Source: Anaerolineae bacterium (GTDB lineage: Bacteria > Chloroflexota > Anaerolineae > JAFGEY01). Taken from it: 64,000 bases of DNA. Shown piece by piece: positions 26,003 to 33,767 of this stretch. The notes under the pieces were generated by a model that was given only the letters and a program-made list of their open reading frames with translations, had not been told where the DNA came from and made no database searches. Within the stretch, counting starts at the first letter, position 1. Each line of letters starts with the position of its first letter. The stretch lies in the NCBI GenBank assembly GCA_016783145.1, contig JADHXD010000003.1, positions 1 through 64,000 on the forward strand. The letters run 5' to 3'. Made by a program: the position numbers and the translations under genes.

Positions 26003-26839
26003 TCACAATTCCCCGTCAAACGGGGTTGTCGCCGCTGGATAGGAGCCCAGCAGCTTGACGAACGAGGAGCGGCGCAAGAGTCCCATCACCGCCGCCTCAC
26101 ACGCCGTATCCTGCCAATGCCCGTCAAAGTCGAGGTAGAACAGATACTGCCACGGACGATTGCGCCGGGGGCGTGATTCGATCTTGGTCAGGTTGATGTT
26201 GCGCTTGGCGAACTCGCCCAGGCTGTCGTACAGGGCACCCGGATGGTGCCGTGTCGTGAAAATGAGCGAGGTCTTGCTGCGCTGGGCGCGAGGCGGATCG
26301 TCGAGCCCCAGGACAAAGAACCGGGTGTAGTTGAAGGGCAGGTCCTCGATCCCTTCCTCCAGGATTTCCAGGCCGTACAGCTCGGCGGCCAACGCGCTGG
26401 CGATGACACCTACCTCAGGTTCGGGGTTTGCGGCCAAGTCACGGGCACTGCCCGCCGTATCAAACCTGGGCACGGCCTCCAGCCCGCGCCGCGCCAGGTA
26501 GTGCTCGCATTGGGCAAGGGCCTGGGGGTGTGACCTGATCCGCTTCAGATCGCCCAGTTGAGTGCCCGGCAGGGCCATCAGCTTGTGACGCACGCGCAAG
26601 ATCACCTCGGCTCGTACGCGCAGGTCGTGTTCCATCAGCAGTTCGTAGGATTGGACCACCGACCCGGCCACCGAATTCTCGATGGGCAGCATGCCATAGT
26701 CGGCGGTGCCCTCTTCCACCTCCACGAAAATGTCGCCAAACGTCCGGCACGGGTGCGTTTCGACCTCTGGCCCAAAGAACTGCAAGGTGGCTTCCTCGGA
26801 ATAAGCACCGGCAACTCCTTGAAATGAGACACACGGCAT
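26003..26839 (-). CDS. pheA: Prephenate dehydratase
   Basis: Converts prephenate to phenylpyruvate for phenylalanine. ATG 26839 ([17 protein letters not shown]) follows AAAGGAGAA; the longer track start runs over aroH. Catalytic-domain motifs are [18 protein letters not shown] and the NYTRFFVLG motif with the essential Thr. A C-terminal ACT domain ([19 protein letters not shown], then [19 protein letters not shown]) provides Phe feedback in homologues. 278 residues, monofunctional, with no chorismate mutase domain, which fits the separate aroH upstream. Confidence 0.95.
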   Translation of the reverse strand: MPCVSFQGVAGAYSEEATLQFFGPEVETHPCRTFGDIFVEVEEGTADYGMLPIENSVAGSVVQSYELLMEHDLRVRAEVILRVRHKLMALPGTQLGDLKRIRSHPQALAQCEHYLARRGLEAVPRFDTAGSARDLAANPEPEVGVIASALAAELYGLEILEEGIEDLPFNYTRFFVLGLDDPPRAQRSKTSLIFTTRHHPGALYDSLGEFAKRNINLTKIESRPRRNRPWQYLFYLDFDGHWQDTACEAAVMGLLRRSSFVKLLGSYPAATTPFDGEL

Positions 26840-26879
26840 CGTCAGTTTCTCCTTTCTCGCTCGGGCAGCGGGATACCGA

Positions 26880-27257
26880 TCAGATGGAGCGCGCGACCAG
26901 GTCTGGCCGCAGCACACGCGCCTGGTGCAAATAGACGTGATGGATCTCGTCAATCGCCCGGTCCGTATTCCAGTGTATGAGCACACGGATGCAGCGCGGC
27001 AGGCTTTCGGGCACGACCATCTCTTGAAGGCAAAGCAAGGCAGTGTACGTCCAACCCATCTGCCGGGCGGCGGCAGCAGGGCAGACGGCATCGAGATCGG
27101 GCGTCGTGGTAAAGATCACGCTGGCGACGTCCTCTTGGCACACGCCGTTCTCGTCGATGATCGTCTGCAGCAATTCCTGTGTCGCAGAGAGAATGGCTTC
27201 CACATTGTTCTCCGGTACGGTTGTGGCCCCACGGATGCCACGGCAACGGCAACTCAT
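26880..27257 (-). CDS. aroH: Chorismate mutase, AroH type
   Basis: Rearranges chorismate to prephenate, the branch point to Phe and Tyr. The 125-residue trimeric AroH fold is recognised from the start [14 protein letters not shown] with its active-site Arg, the [20 protein letters not shown] segment, and the [10 protein letters not shown] strand. It is the first structural gene after the leader attenuator, which fits control of flow to Phe and Tyr. ATG 27257 has AAAAGGATGG upstream. Confidence 0.93.
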   Translation of the reverse strand: MSCRCRGIRGATTVPENNVEAILSATQELLQTIIDENGVCQEDVASVIFTTTPDLDAVCPAAAARQMGWTYTALLCLQEMVVPESLPRCIRVLIHWNTDRAIDEIHHVYLHQARVLRPDLVARSI

Positions 27258-27316
27258 AGATCCATCCTTTTCCTCTCCCTATGGGCGAGGTGCCCCTCGT
27301 CTCGGGATTGGGGTAC

Positions 27317-27354
27317 AAAAAAGAGAGCGTGGAGCAGATTGCTCCACGCTCTCT
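27317..27354 (-). terminator. Leader terminator (attenuator) of the aromatic operon
   Basis: On the minus strand a perfect 15-bp stem AGAGAGCGTGGAGCA / TGCTCCACGCTCTCT with a 3-nt loop is followed by six T residues. It lies 19 nt after the leader peptide stop and about 60 nt before aroH, in the place of a 3:4 terminator of an amino-acid attenuator. Confidence 0.93.
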
Positions 27355-27405
27355 TGCTGTGTTCAGGTCAGCCTAAGCAGTCCCCTTCCACCCGGCGCGA
27401 GGCAA
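27339..27405 (-). promoter_or_regulatory. Candidate antiterminator pairing (segments 2 and 3)
   Basis: TTGC-C-TCGCGC (27405-27395), in the last part of the leader peptide ORF, can pair with GCGTGG-A-GCAA (27349-27339): 4 bp, one C/A mismatch, then 6 bp including two G/U pairs. The second strand is the core of the terminator's left arm, so the two structures exclude each other. Segment 2 begins about 16 nt past the last Phe codon, so a ribosome stalled on the FAFPFYYF run leaves it free, while one reaching the stop codon covers it. Pairing was found by eye. Confidence 0.65.
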
Positions 27406-27519
27406 TCCGCCCAACCGGCCAAAGTAATAAAAGGGGAACGCAAACACACACGCAGCAGATGCTGGACTGCTGTTGCCCGGGCACACGCTCTGTGACTTGT
27501 GAGAGACTGGAACAGACAT
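27373..27519 (-). CDS. Phe/Tyr-rich leader peptide of the aromatic operon
   Basis: A 48-codon ORF too short for the track, from ATG 27519 to TAG at 27375-27373, with GGAG 7 nt upstream of the start. All its Phe and Tyr residues (four Phe, two Tyr) fall in one eight-codon window, FAFPFYYF (27444-27421); elsewhere it is Ser/Ala/Gly-rich. This is the codon pattern of leader peptides whose translation senses charged tRNA-Phe and tRNA-Tyr (compare PheL and TrpL in Proteobacteria). A C-rich stretch over the Phe codons (TCCCCTTTT) can also pair with the downstream GGAAGGGGA, a possible 1:2 pause hairpin. The product itself is probably not functional. Confidence 0.87.
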   Translation of the reverse strand: MSVPVSHKSQSVCPGNSSPASAACVFAFPFYYFGRLGGLPRAGWKGTA

Positions 27520-27548
27520 CCTCTTGCTCCGCACGTGTGGATGCCACT

Positions 27549-27577
27549 ATAGTACTGCAAACCAGGGAAAATGTCAA
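27549..27577 (-). promoter_or_regulatory. Promoter of the aromatic amino acid operon
   Basis: TTGACA (27577-27572), 17-bp spacer, TACTAT (27554-27549) on the minus strand. It overlaps the stop codon of the upstream methyltransferase gene. The start site would be near 27542, so the leader RNA is about 285 nt before aroH. Confidence 0.85.
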
Positions 27578-28215
27578 ATCTGGATCGGGGCGCGAATCCC
27601 ACACTGAGCGAGCACATTGATCCACGAGTGCTCTCGACCGGCGAGATCCTCGCTTTCCCAGCAAGAGAGGACCTCAAAGCCAGCGTGCTCTACCAGCCGC
27701 CGGATCTCGACCGGCGCATAGTAGGCAAAGAACCGGCGCCGAACATCTTGGCGCTCTACCCACGTCTCTCCCCACCCCCGCTTGACGGAGAGGTAGACGT
27801 GTCCCGGGCGCACGGTGCGGGCGAGCTCACGGAGCACACCCTCGGCTTCCGCCTTGGGAATATGCAGCAGCGAGGCACTGGCCCAGATGCCCCCAAAGCT
27901 CCCGCTGCGAAAGGGAAGGTCTCGCATATCAGCCCGGATCAGCGGCACCTCGATCCCGCACTTCCGCGCTTCTGCCAGCATCCCCAACGAAAGGTCAACG
28001 CCCACCGCGTCAAAGCCCTGTTCGGTCAACCAGACCAGGTCTTGACCCGGACCACAGCCCACATCGAGCACACGTGCACCCGGATTCAGGCAGCGGACAA
28101 AACGGGCCATCTCTCGGGTCAATCGAACGCCAAACCACCGGGTCGCATAGACTGCGGCCATCGCATCGTAGGCAGCTATCGTGTCCCAAGTGGGACGGTC
28201 CCTCACGGGCCTCAT
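27574..28215 (-). CDS. Class I SAM-dependent methyltransferase
   Basis: 213 residues. SAM-binding motif I is VLDVGCGPGQDL, followed by the acidic end of strand 2 (AVGVDLSLGML), ADMRDLPFRSGSFGGIW and the LRELARTVRPGHVYLS segment, as in the Methyltransf_11/25 type. The substrate is unknown. The start codon overlaps the pfkA stop by 4 nt, so it is coupled to the phosphofructokinase gene. The aromatic operon promoter starts within its 3' end. Confidence 0.88.
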   Translation of the reverse strand: MRPVRDRPTWDTIAAYDAMAAVYATRWFGVRLTREMARFVRCLNPGARVLDVGCGPGQDLVWLTEQGFDAVGVDLSLGMLAEARKCGIEVPLIRADMRDLPFRSGSFGGIWASASLLHIPKAEAEGVLRELARTVRPGHVYLSVKRGWGETWVERQDVRRRFFAYYAPVEIRRLVEHAGFEVLSCWESEDLAGREHSWINVLAQCGIRAPIQI

Positions 28216-29198
28216 ACTTCCATGATGTGCGCCAACGAATAGAGGCGTTCGTCGATCGGGCGCAGGCGGGCCACGGCCTCCTCAAGCGGCGTGTACGCCA
28301 CCTGCCCGCCGAGCAAGCCGACGACGTGCCCGCTCTTGCCTTCGAGCAAGCCTGTCACCGCCGCCGCACCCAGGCGCGTGCCCAGGATCCGGTCGTACGC
28401 CGATGGCGCGCCGCCACGCTGGACGTGTCCCAACACGGTGACCCGCATGTGGAATCCCAGCTCCTCTTTGCGCTCCTCCAGGTACTGGAGTACGGCCTGC
28501 GTGCCCGGCCTGTACCCCTCGGCGACGACGACGATGCCGTGGGTTTTGCCCCGCATATAGGCGTTGGTCAGTGCCTCGGCCACTGCCGCCAGAGGCGTCG
28601 CGACTTCGGGGATCAAGATCATCTCTGCGCCACCGGCGATCCCGCTCATCAGCGCCAGGTAGCCGCAGTCGCGCCCCATCACCTCGATGAGAAAGGCCCT
28701 CTGGTGAGAGGAGGCCGTGTCTTTGATCTTGTCAATGGCATCCAGCACGGTGTTCAGTGCCGTGTCCACGCCCACGGCTATGTCCGTGCCGCCCACATCG
28801 TTGTCGATCGTGCCTGGCACGCCGATCGCTGGATAACCCAGCTTGTGCAAGGCCAGCACGCCGTTCAGCGAACCGTTGCCGCCGATCACCACCAACCCAT
28901 CGACGGAATGTTGGTTGAGGACACGGATGGCCTGGCGCTGGTACCGGAGCCCATCGAACTCGGGCAGTCGCGTCGTGCCCAGGATAGTCCCCCCTTTGCC
29001 GAGGATGCCCCCCACAGACCGGGCGTCAAAGGGAACAAACTCGCCATTGATCAGGCCCGTGTATCCCCGTTTGATCCCCATCACTTCCAGGCCCTTGCTG
29101 ATCGCCGTGCGCGTCACCGCACGAATGCAGGGGTTCAGCCCCGGTCCATCTCCGCCGCTCGTCAATACGCCGATCCGCACAATCTTGGGTACCACCAC
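28212..29198 (-). CDS. 6-phosphofructokinase, ATP-type by motif, with altered GGDG motif
   Basis: Phosphorylates fructose 6-phosphate in glycolysis. Motifs are TSGGDGPGLNP near the start, PGTIDNDVGGTD with catalytic Asp, EVMGRDCGYLAL and LGHVQRGGAPSAYDR. The segment usually written GGDGS reads GGNGSLNG: the Gly that marks ATP use (Asp in PPi enzymes) is kept, but the Asp before it, which helps hold Mg-ATP, is Asn. GTG start at 29198 or 29195 after AGGAGG; 328 residues is normal. Activity and donor need testing because of this change. Confidence 0.88.
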   Translation of the reverse strand: MVVPKIVRIGVLTSGGDGPGLNPCIRAVTRTAISKGLEVMGIKRGYTGLINGEFVPFDARSVGGILGKGGTILGTTRLPEFDGLRYQRQAIRVLNQHSVDGLVVIGGNGSLNGVLALHKLGYPAIGVPGTIDNDVGGTDIAVGVDTALNTVLDAIDKIKDTASSHQRAFLIEVMGRDCGYLALMSGIAGGAEMILIPEVATPLAAVAEALTNAYMRGKTHGIVVVAEGYRPGTQAVLQYLEERKEELGFHMRVTVLGHVQRGGAPSAYDRILGTRLGAAAVTGLLEGKSGHVVGLLGGQVAYTPLEEAVARLRPIDERLYSLAHIMEV

Positions 29199-29231
29199 TC
29201 AACCTCCTGGTGTCCGTTTCCGCCCCCAAGT

Positions 29232-31532
29232 TCAGGTCTGCCGGCGGAAAAGCACTCCGTCGCGCGTTCGCATGAACAGAACCGGTATGCCCCAGTCCAT
29301 CACGTTCAGGTCGGTGGCAAACATCACCGCTTTGCGCCCTTCAGCCACAGCGGCATCAACCGGCCAACCATCGGCCAGAGTCCGGTAGAACTCGCCGGCA
29401 AAGATTGTAGCACTATGCTCAGAAATAGCAAATTGCATAGCCAACGTGGCCGAAAGACCAGCGCGCATAAGCTGTCCGGCGATGCTCCTGCCCGTCGCCC
29501 CGTGGGCGGTCATGCAGGCGTTCAGCACGGTGAGGCGGATGGTTGTATCGCGCAGCATATAGTGCAACTGTGTGGCCGAGACGGGATGCGGCTCGCCCTC
29601 CTCATCTTCCAGGACCAACATCCCCGTACGCGCGCGATCGTCGTATGCCCCGTGGCCGATGTAGTGCAGTACGTGAAAGGGACGGCGTGACATGGCCTGC
29701 AAGCTGCGTACGGTCGCGTGATCCAGGACCTCGATCTCGACCTTGCCCACGTGCTGGAGATAGTCCATGGCCTGGATGATCTGCGCCAGCTCGGCTTCCA
29801 CGTCGATCGGGTCCTGATCGGCCGGTTCGGCACTGACCAGCAGAATGCGCAGCGGCGAGTCGAATGCCAGCGGCGGCGGCTCCTGCTGGCGAGGGTCTGT
29901 GTACCTGGTGATTGGCGTCCGTGGGGATAGGGCTGGGAATGTCTGCGACTCGGGATCGTACAGATATTCCCACGGCAGATCCATCAGGTCGGGAGCCTCG
30001 ATGTTCAGCTTGAATCGAATCCCTCTGTGGTTCCCAGCCTCGGCCTGGCAGGCCTGGTACCACTGCTCGGTCTCTGGAGAGCTAAAGAGGGCCTGCCACA
30101 GGATCGTGCCCAGGGTGTGCAGATCGTCATAGTGGACCTGGCCCTTCTCCATCCGTTTCACGATCGCCCTCAACGCCGGAGACCCGATATCCAGCGCCAT
30201 TTGGCCGCTTCCGGTTCCCTTGCACGAATCGACTGCGATCGGAAAGGAGCCTCTTCTGCCGGATCTCGGAGAGATATGCAGGCCAAAGTCCAGGTAGTTC
30301 CTGGGATCCACGGCAGGAGGCAGGGGCAACACGTTCATCGCCCGTGCCGGTGACCTGTAGGCGCTCGCATCGGGGGCCGGCTCGTCGGCCGGGACGCTGG
30401 AAGATGAGAGCGGCACCACAGCGCCCACGGGCATGGCCTCAAAGTACTGGCGGAAGGCGCGCTCATAGATCCGATTGCGTACGGCACACCACGAACGTTC
30501 GCGCTCGACCCCGTCCACCGCCTCGACCGATCTGTCGCGCCGGAGGGCACCGATCACAAACAGGCGCGCCACGCGTGGATCGATGATGCTAAACGGTACG
30601 CTCTGGTTATCGATCATCATCTGGCGCAGGAGATAGGCGGCCTGGGGATACTTCCTGAGCTGGAGCGTCACGTACCTCAGGTTCTCGTCGCCCTCATACA
30701 TGCGATCGCTCGCTCGATCCACTTCTCCAGTGGTGATCCGCTTGAGCGAGGATCGTTCCCGGTGGCAAATGGCCTCGATCAAAGCACAGATCCGTTGGGT
30801 CAGGTAGGGGTGGCCCCCGGCGTGGTGCTGCACGTACTGCGGTACGCCCGGGTCTACCGGTCGGACCCGCTCCAGGTTCCGAACCAGTCGCTCGGTGCCC
30901 GCAAGGCAAAAGTCGGTCAAGTAAAGGGGCCTGCACACGTTGGCCAGCGGAGAAGTATGCCCGGTGGTCAGTTCATGCAGGTCAACCGCACCGGAGAATA
31001 CAAAGAGGTACTTTTTGAACGCGTGCTCCGAGTCGTGCACGCTGCTGGACGAGATGCTCCGCAGCGTCTCAAAGAACCCCATGTTGGAGATGAATGAGCC
31101 GACCTCGTCGAGGAGGATGACGATCCGCGTGCCGCGACAGTGACGCGCCAGGTCGAGCATGAACTCTCGAAAGCGGACCGGGCCATCCACAGCGCTGGCT
31201 ACAGCGCGCAGCTTGCCCGGGGTGATCAGCGTCTCCAGCAGCTCTTCGCGGATCTTGAGCGCAGCATGCGCATAGTTCTGCGCCACGCTGTTCACGCGAT
31301 AGGCCGAGAGATCCAGAAACGCGACCGGTTCTCCTTCCCGCTTTAGCTCACGGTACAGGCGATACAACAGCGTGGTCTTGCCCGTCTGGCGGGATCCCAG
31401 CAGAGCCACATAGTTCTGCACATATGGCCTGTGCACCTCGCGGAGGATGTCTTGCAGCTCTGGCCGCTCGACATAGATCGACTGATCCTGGTCAAAGTCC
31501 AGCGGCCCGGTGGTCTTGAACATCGGATTCAT
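29232..31532 (-). CDS. AAA ATPase fused to a CHAT protease domain
   Basis: 766 residues from ATG 31532, whose ATGA overlaps the stop of the upstream ATPase gene. An N-terminal AAA/STAND-like ATPase has Walker A LLGSRQTGKTT (about 46-54) and Walker B RIVILLDEVGSF (about 140-150). A middle region with a probable winged-helix follows, then a serine/proline linker near residue 375. The C-terminal third is a CHAT (caspase-like, HetF-associated) domain with the catalytic pair visible: His in HYIGHG (about 627) and Cys in VLNACMTA (about 673). CHAT proteases act in bacterial cell-death and defence systems, including gasdermin activation and the Craspase complex. Here no TPR repeats, gasdermin or CRISPR genes are adjacent, so the target is unknown. 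Confidence 0.87.
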   Translation of the reverse strand: MNPMFKTTGPLDFDQDQSIYVERPELQDILREVHRPYVQNYVALLGSRQTGKTTLLYRLYRELKREGEPVAFLDLSAYRVNSVAQNYAHAALKIREELLETLITPGKLRAVASAVDGPVRFREFMLDLARHCRGTRIVILLDEVGSFISNMGFFETLRSISSSSVHDSEHAFKKYLFVFSGAVDLHELTTGHTSPLANVCRPLYLTDFCLAGTERLVRNLERVRPVDPGVPQYVQHHAGGHPYLTQRICALIEAICHRERSSLKRITTGEVDRASDRMYEGDENLRYVTLQLRKYPQAAYLLRQMMIDNQSVPFSIIDPRVARLFVIGALRRDRSVEAVDGVERERSWCAVRNRIYERAFRQYFEAMPVGAVVPLSSSSVPADEPAPDASAYRSPARAMNVLPLPPAVDPRNYLDFGLHISPRSGRRGSFPIAVDSCKGTGSGQMALDIGSPALRAIVKRMEKGQVHYDDLHTLGTILWQALFSSPETEQWYQACQAEAGNHRGIRFKLNIEAPDLMDLPWEYLYDPESQTFPALSPRTPITRYTDPRQQEPPPLAFDSPLRILLVSAEPADQDPIDVEAELAQIIQAMDYLQHVGKVEIEVLDHATVRSLQAMSRRPFHVLHYIGHGAYDDRARTGMLVLEDEEGEPHPVSATQLHYMLRDTTIRLTVLNACMTAHGATGRSIAGQLMRAGLSATLAMQFAISEHSATIFAGEFYRTLADGWPVDAAVAEGRKAVMFATDLNVMDWGIPVLFMRTRDGVLFRRQT

Positions 31533-33475
31533 GATAGCCCCCAATATCCCGGTGCTGCTTGCTCTCCCATTTGATGTCGCAAACTGGTGAGCAGGACATC
31601 GACCTCCTGGCTTTCCTGCACGACCTCGGGGAAAGCGCCGCTCGCAAACCGATACTGCTGCCCTTCTTTGAGCAAGATGCTGTACAGCCGAAGCCCGGCA
31701 ATGGCCGCTTCCAGAGCTTCCTGGGGCACCGCGAACCCGTGTTGGGTCAATTCCTCCTGGATGTCGCCAAAGGATACCTTTTCCCTGTCAGCGATCAGCA
31801 GCGTGATCACTTGCTCGAGAGCGCTGGTGTTCCCCCACGTGACCTCCAAAAAGTACTCGTGGAAACTGCTCGAATGGCGTACTTTATTCAGGTCAGCCGG
31901 GGTGATCTGCCGCGTGTGCCGCGCATTGGCCTCCAGGATGAGCTGCTGGCACAGGTACTGAACGAGGTTCGGATGGCACGAAGAGAGGTTGATGATCTCG
32001 TAAACGACCTCTTCCTGATCCTGGATGGAAACGCCCATCGCTTGCATGGGTTCAAGGATGATCCGCCTGGCGGCGTGTTCCCTGAGATAGCCCAGGTGGA
32101 TGACGTCACAGAAGTTGAACAGGGGCGAATGAGCTGCGTGTAGCTGGTTGTGCAGCACCCGCTCTCCGCAGAAAACAAACCGGCAGTGTCGCTCCTGAGA
32201 CATGGCGCGAAACAGGCCGAACAACGTCCCATCTCCATGCTCCAGGTCGTAGCTCAACAGGGCATCCACTTCGTCCAGGAGAACGACGACGGGCTCGTCT
32301 GCATTCTCCTCCCTCTGGTAGACGACGTAGCGGCGAAAGTCCTCAGCCGAACGGATCAGCGGATGCACTCTCCAGATCGTGGTCGCCGCCTCAAAGAACG
32401 CCTCCGGGGTTTTCACCGACTGGCAGTCCAGGTAGAGAATGCTGCTGCGGGCTACGCTCTCTGACAACAGGCGGTATACCTTGGCCAGGATCGAGGTCTT
32501 GCCGATCTTGCGCCCGCCGATGAGGGCGAAACTGGTGTCATTGATCTTGCGAGTGATGGTCTTGAGCTCGTGGTCTCGGCCAAAGAACATGTTTGCGGGG
32601 ACGGGACCGGATGTGACGTAGGGAGAGACGACGGTCAGGTCCACCTGCTGCAGCACGATCTCGACCAGCCGTTTGCCTGGATCCCTCGCGATGATGATCT
32701 GTCGCAGATCGTTCCCATTCAGAACGATAAAGTCGTGGATCGTGTCGCGCACGAGGTTCTTGAGGTTCTTGCGCGGGTCGAGGTGAACCGCAAAGTCGTT
32801 GAGATCGATGATCAGCGCAAAATAGCTGGTCATCGAGAGGATGCTCATCAGGCTGTGCAGATCGGTCAGGTCTTCTGGAGAACCTTCGTGGCGCCGCACA
32901 AAGACAACGGGGAAACGAGGAGGCACTTTGAGACGCAGCGCTGGGGCCCGGACGACGAATCCGTGCAAGCGACGGTACGTGCGCTGCTCTTCGGGTACGT
33001 GGACGAACCCCAGGATGTCAAAGAGTTGGGTGGCGATATTCGAAACGACGCTGTGGAAATTCTCTTCGGCATCGACCAGTTCCCACGCTGCCTTCCAACT
33101 GTGAAGGAAGGTCTTCATACGCAGGCGGTTCACCAACTCGATGCGCGGCAGGCTGTCGTAGAAGACGAGCGCGTCCTCGGGGTGCTCTTCGACGTACCTG
33201 CGCATGGTCGCCACCCACAGAGGCGGCGGAACGGAGGACAGGAAATACTCGTCCACCCACCCGTGCTGCATCAGCGCGTTGCGGATGCTCGTCTCCCAGG
33301 CCGGCCATCTATCCTCGGCCGAAGAAGCGGCGAGGTTTGAAACCGGGCCCGCCCCTGCTCGGCCCTTTGCACCAGACCTTCGCCTGCCGATCACGATCCA
33401 CGCGATCGCCGCGACCGCGATGGCAACAGCGCCAATGACGCCCCAAAGCCCTCGTTCGTTCAATGCCCCCCCCAA
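31529..33475 (-). CDS. Membrane-anchored AAA/STAND-like ATPase, partner of the CHAT gene
   Basis: The track start at 33598 lies upstream of the promoter at 33545-33573, so it cannot be used. TTG 33475 with AGGAGG 8 nt upstream is the best start, giving 648 residues. A single membrane helix comes first (VIGAVAIAVAAIAWIVIG, residues 13-30), then an RRR cluster, so the bulk faces the cytosol. Residues 60-290 are an unrecognised domain. The ATPase module has Walker A ALIGGRKIGKTS (about 318-328) and Walker B VVVLLDEVDALL (about 396-407), then an ORC/Cdc6-like winged-helix tail. The stop overlaps the next start by 4 nt, so the two proteins are probably made in a fixed ratio and may form one complex. 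Confidence 0.8.
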   Translation of the reverse strand: MGGALNERGLWGVIGAVAIAVAAIAWIVIGRRRSGAKGRAGAGPVSNLAASSAEDRWPAWETSIRNALMQHGWVDEYFLSSVPPPLWVATMRRYVEEHPEDALVFYDSLPRIELVNRLRMKTFLHSWKAAWELVDAEENFHSVVSNIATQLFDILGFVHVPEEQRTYRRLHGFVVRAPALRLKVPPRFPVVFVRRHEGSPEDLTDLHSLMSILSMTSYFALIIDLNDFAVHLDPRKNLKNLVRDTIHDFIVLNGNDLRQIIIARDPGKRLVEIVLQQVDLTVVSPYVTSGPVPANMFFGRDHELKTITRKINDTSFALIGGRKIGKTSILAKVYRLLSESVARSSILYLDCQSVKTPEAFFEAATTIWRVHPLIRSAEDFRRYVVYQREENADEPVVVLLDEVDALLSYDLEHGDGTLFGLFRAMSQERHCRFVFCGERVLHNQLHAAHSPLFNFCDVIHLGYLREHAARRIILEPMQAMGVSIQDQEEVVYEIINLSSCHPNLVQYLCQQLILEANARHTRQITPADLNKVRHSSSFHEYFLEVTWGNTSALEQVITLLIADREKVSFGDIQEELTQHGFAVPQEALEAAIAGLRLYSILLKEGQQYRFASGAFPEVVQESQEVDVLLTSLRHQMGEQAAPGYWGLS

Positions 33476-33544
33476 GATCCTTCCCTCCTGCAATCCGTAG
33501 AGGTACGGTATGATGTGGTCGGTGTATCGTGGCGTTCGAGCCCT

Positions 33545-33573
33545 ATTATACACCAGAATGTGATTCTGGTAAA
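33545..33573 (-). promoter_or_regulatory. Promoter with palindromic operator for the ATPase-CHAT operon
   Basis: A perfect TATAAT (33550-33545), 17-bp spacer and weak TTTACC -35 box (33573-33568). The spacer and -35 end contain a perfect palindrome ACCAGAAT-CAC-ATTCTGGT (33570-33552), well placed for a repressor to block RNA polymerase. Confidence 0.72.
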
Positions 33574-33591
33574 AACGCACAGTACTCCGAT

Positions 33592-33620
33592 TTGACAAAA
33601 TCCGCGTTATGAGGGATAAT
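33592..33620 (+). promoter_or_regulatory. Promoter of a small transcription unit divergent to the CHAT operon
   Basis: TTGACA (33592-33597), 17-bp spacer, GATAAT (33615-33620). The start site is expected near 33627. It is divergent from the CHAT operon promoter, 20 bp away, and next to that promoter's palindrome. Confidence 0.8.
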
Positions 33621-33685
33621 GAATCCGAGTGTGCATCATCATTTCATTTTATGTAGCGTGCACACCGTCGCTATCTTTTTATATA

Positions 33686-33741
33686 GGAGGTGATGCGCAT
33701 GGATGGTAGTTACTCTAGGTACACGGTCCGGCATCACCTCC
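33686..33741 (+). promoter_or_regulatory. Shine-Dalgarno sequestering hairpin
   Basis: GGAGGTGATGC (33686-33696) pairs perfectly with GCATCACCTCC (33731-33741) over 11 bp with a 34-nt loop holding the start codon at 33699. It competes with the 33724-33760 stem, so the RNA can switch between a closed and an open ribosome site. Confidence 0.7.
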
Positions 33742-33752
33742 GGGTGAATTAG
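33699..33752 (+). CDS. 17-residue small ORF with extended ribosome site
   Basis: ATG 33699 to TAG 33750-33752 encodes MDGSYSRYTVRHHLRVN, basic and not hydrophobic, so not an obvious membrane toxin. AGGAGGTGAT, matching ten bases of the 16S anti-SD, ends 4 nt before the ATG. I do not recognise the peptide. It may be a real microprotein, a leader, or only a means of bringing ribosomes to the RNA. Confidence 0.5.
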   Translation: MDGSYSRYTVRHHLRVN

Positions 33753-33767
33753 CCGGACCGGCCAAAA

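Noticed and set aside
27315-27560. T-box riboswitch in the aromatic operon leader
   Set aside because: I see no conserved T-box sequence or Stem I/specifier arrangement; the leader contains a peptide ORF with an F/Y codon run instead.
28074-29690. 538-residue plus-strand ORF over the phosphofructokinase gene
   Set aside because: Antisense shadow of the phosphofructokinase and CHAT genes, with no domain recognised.
31529-33598. ATPase gene start at 33598
   Set aside because: That start lies upstream of the TATAAT at 33545, so the transcript would not include it. TTG 33475 has an AGGAGG site and gives an N-terminal membrane anchor.
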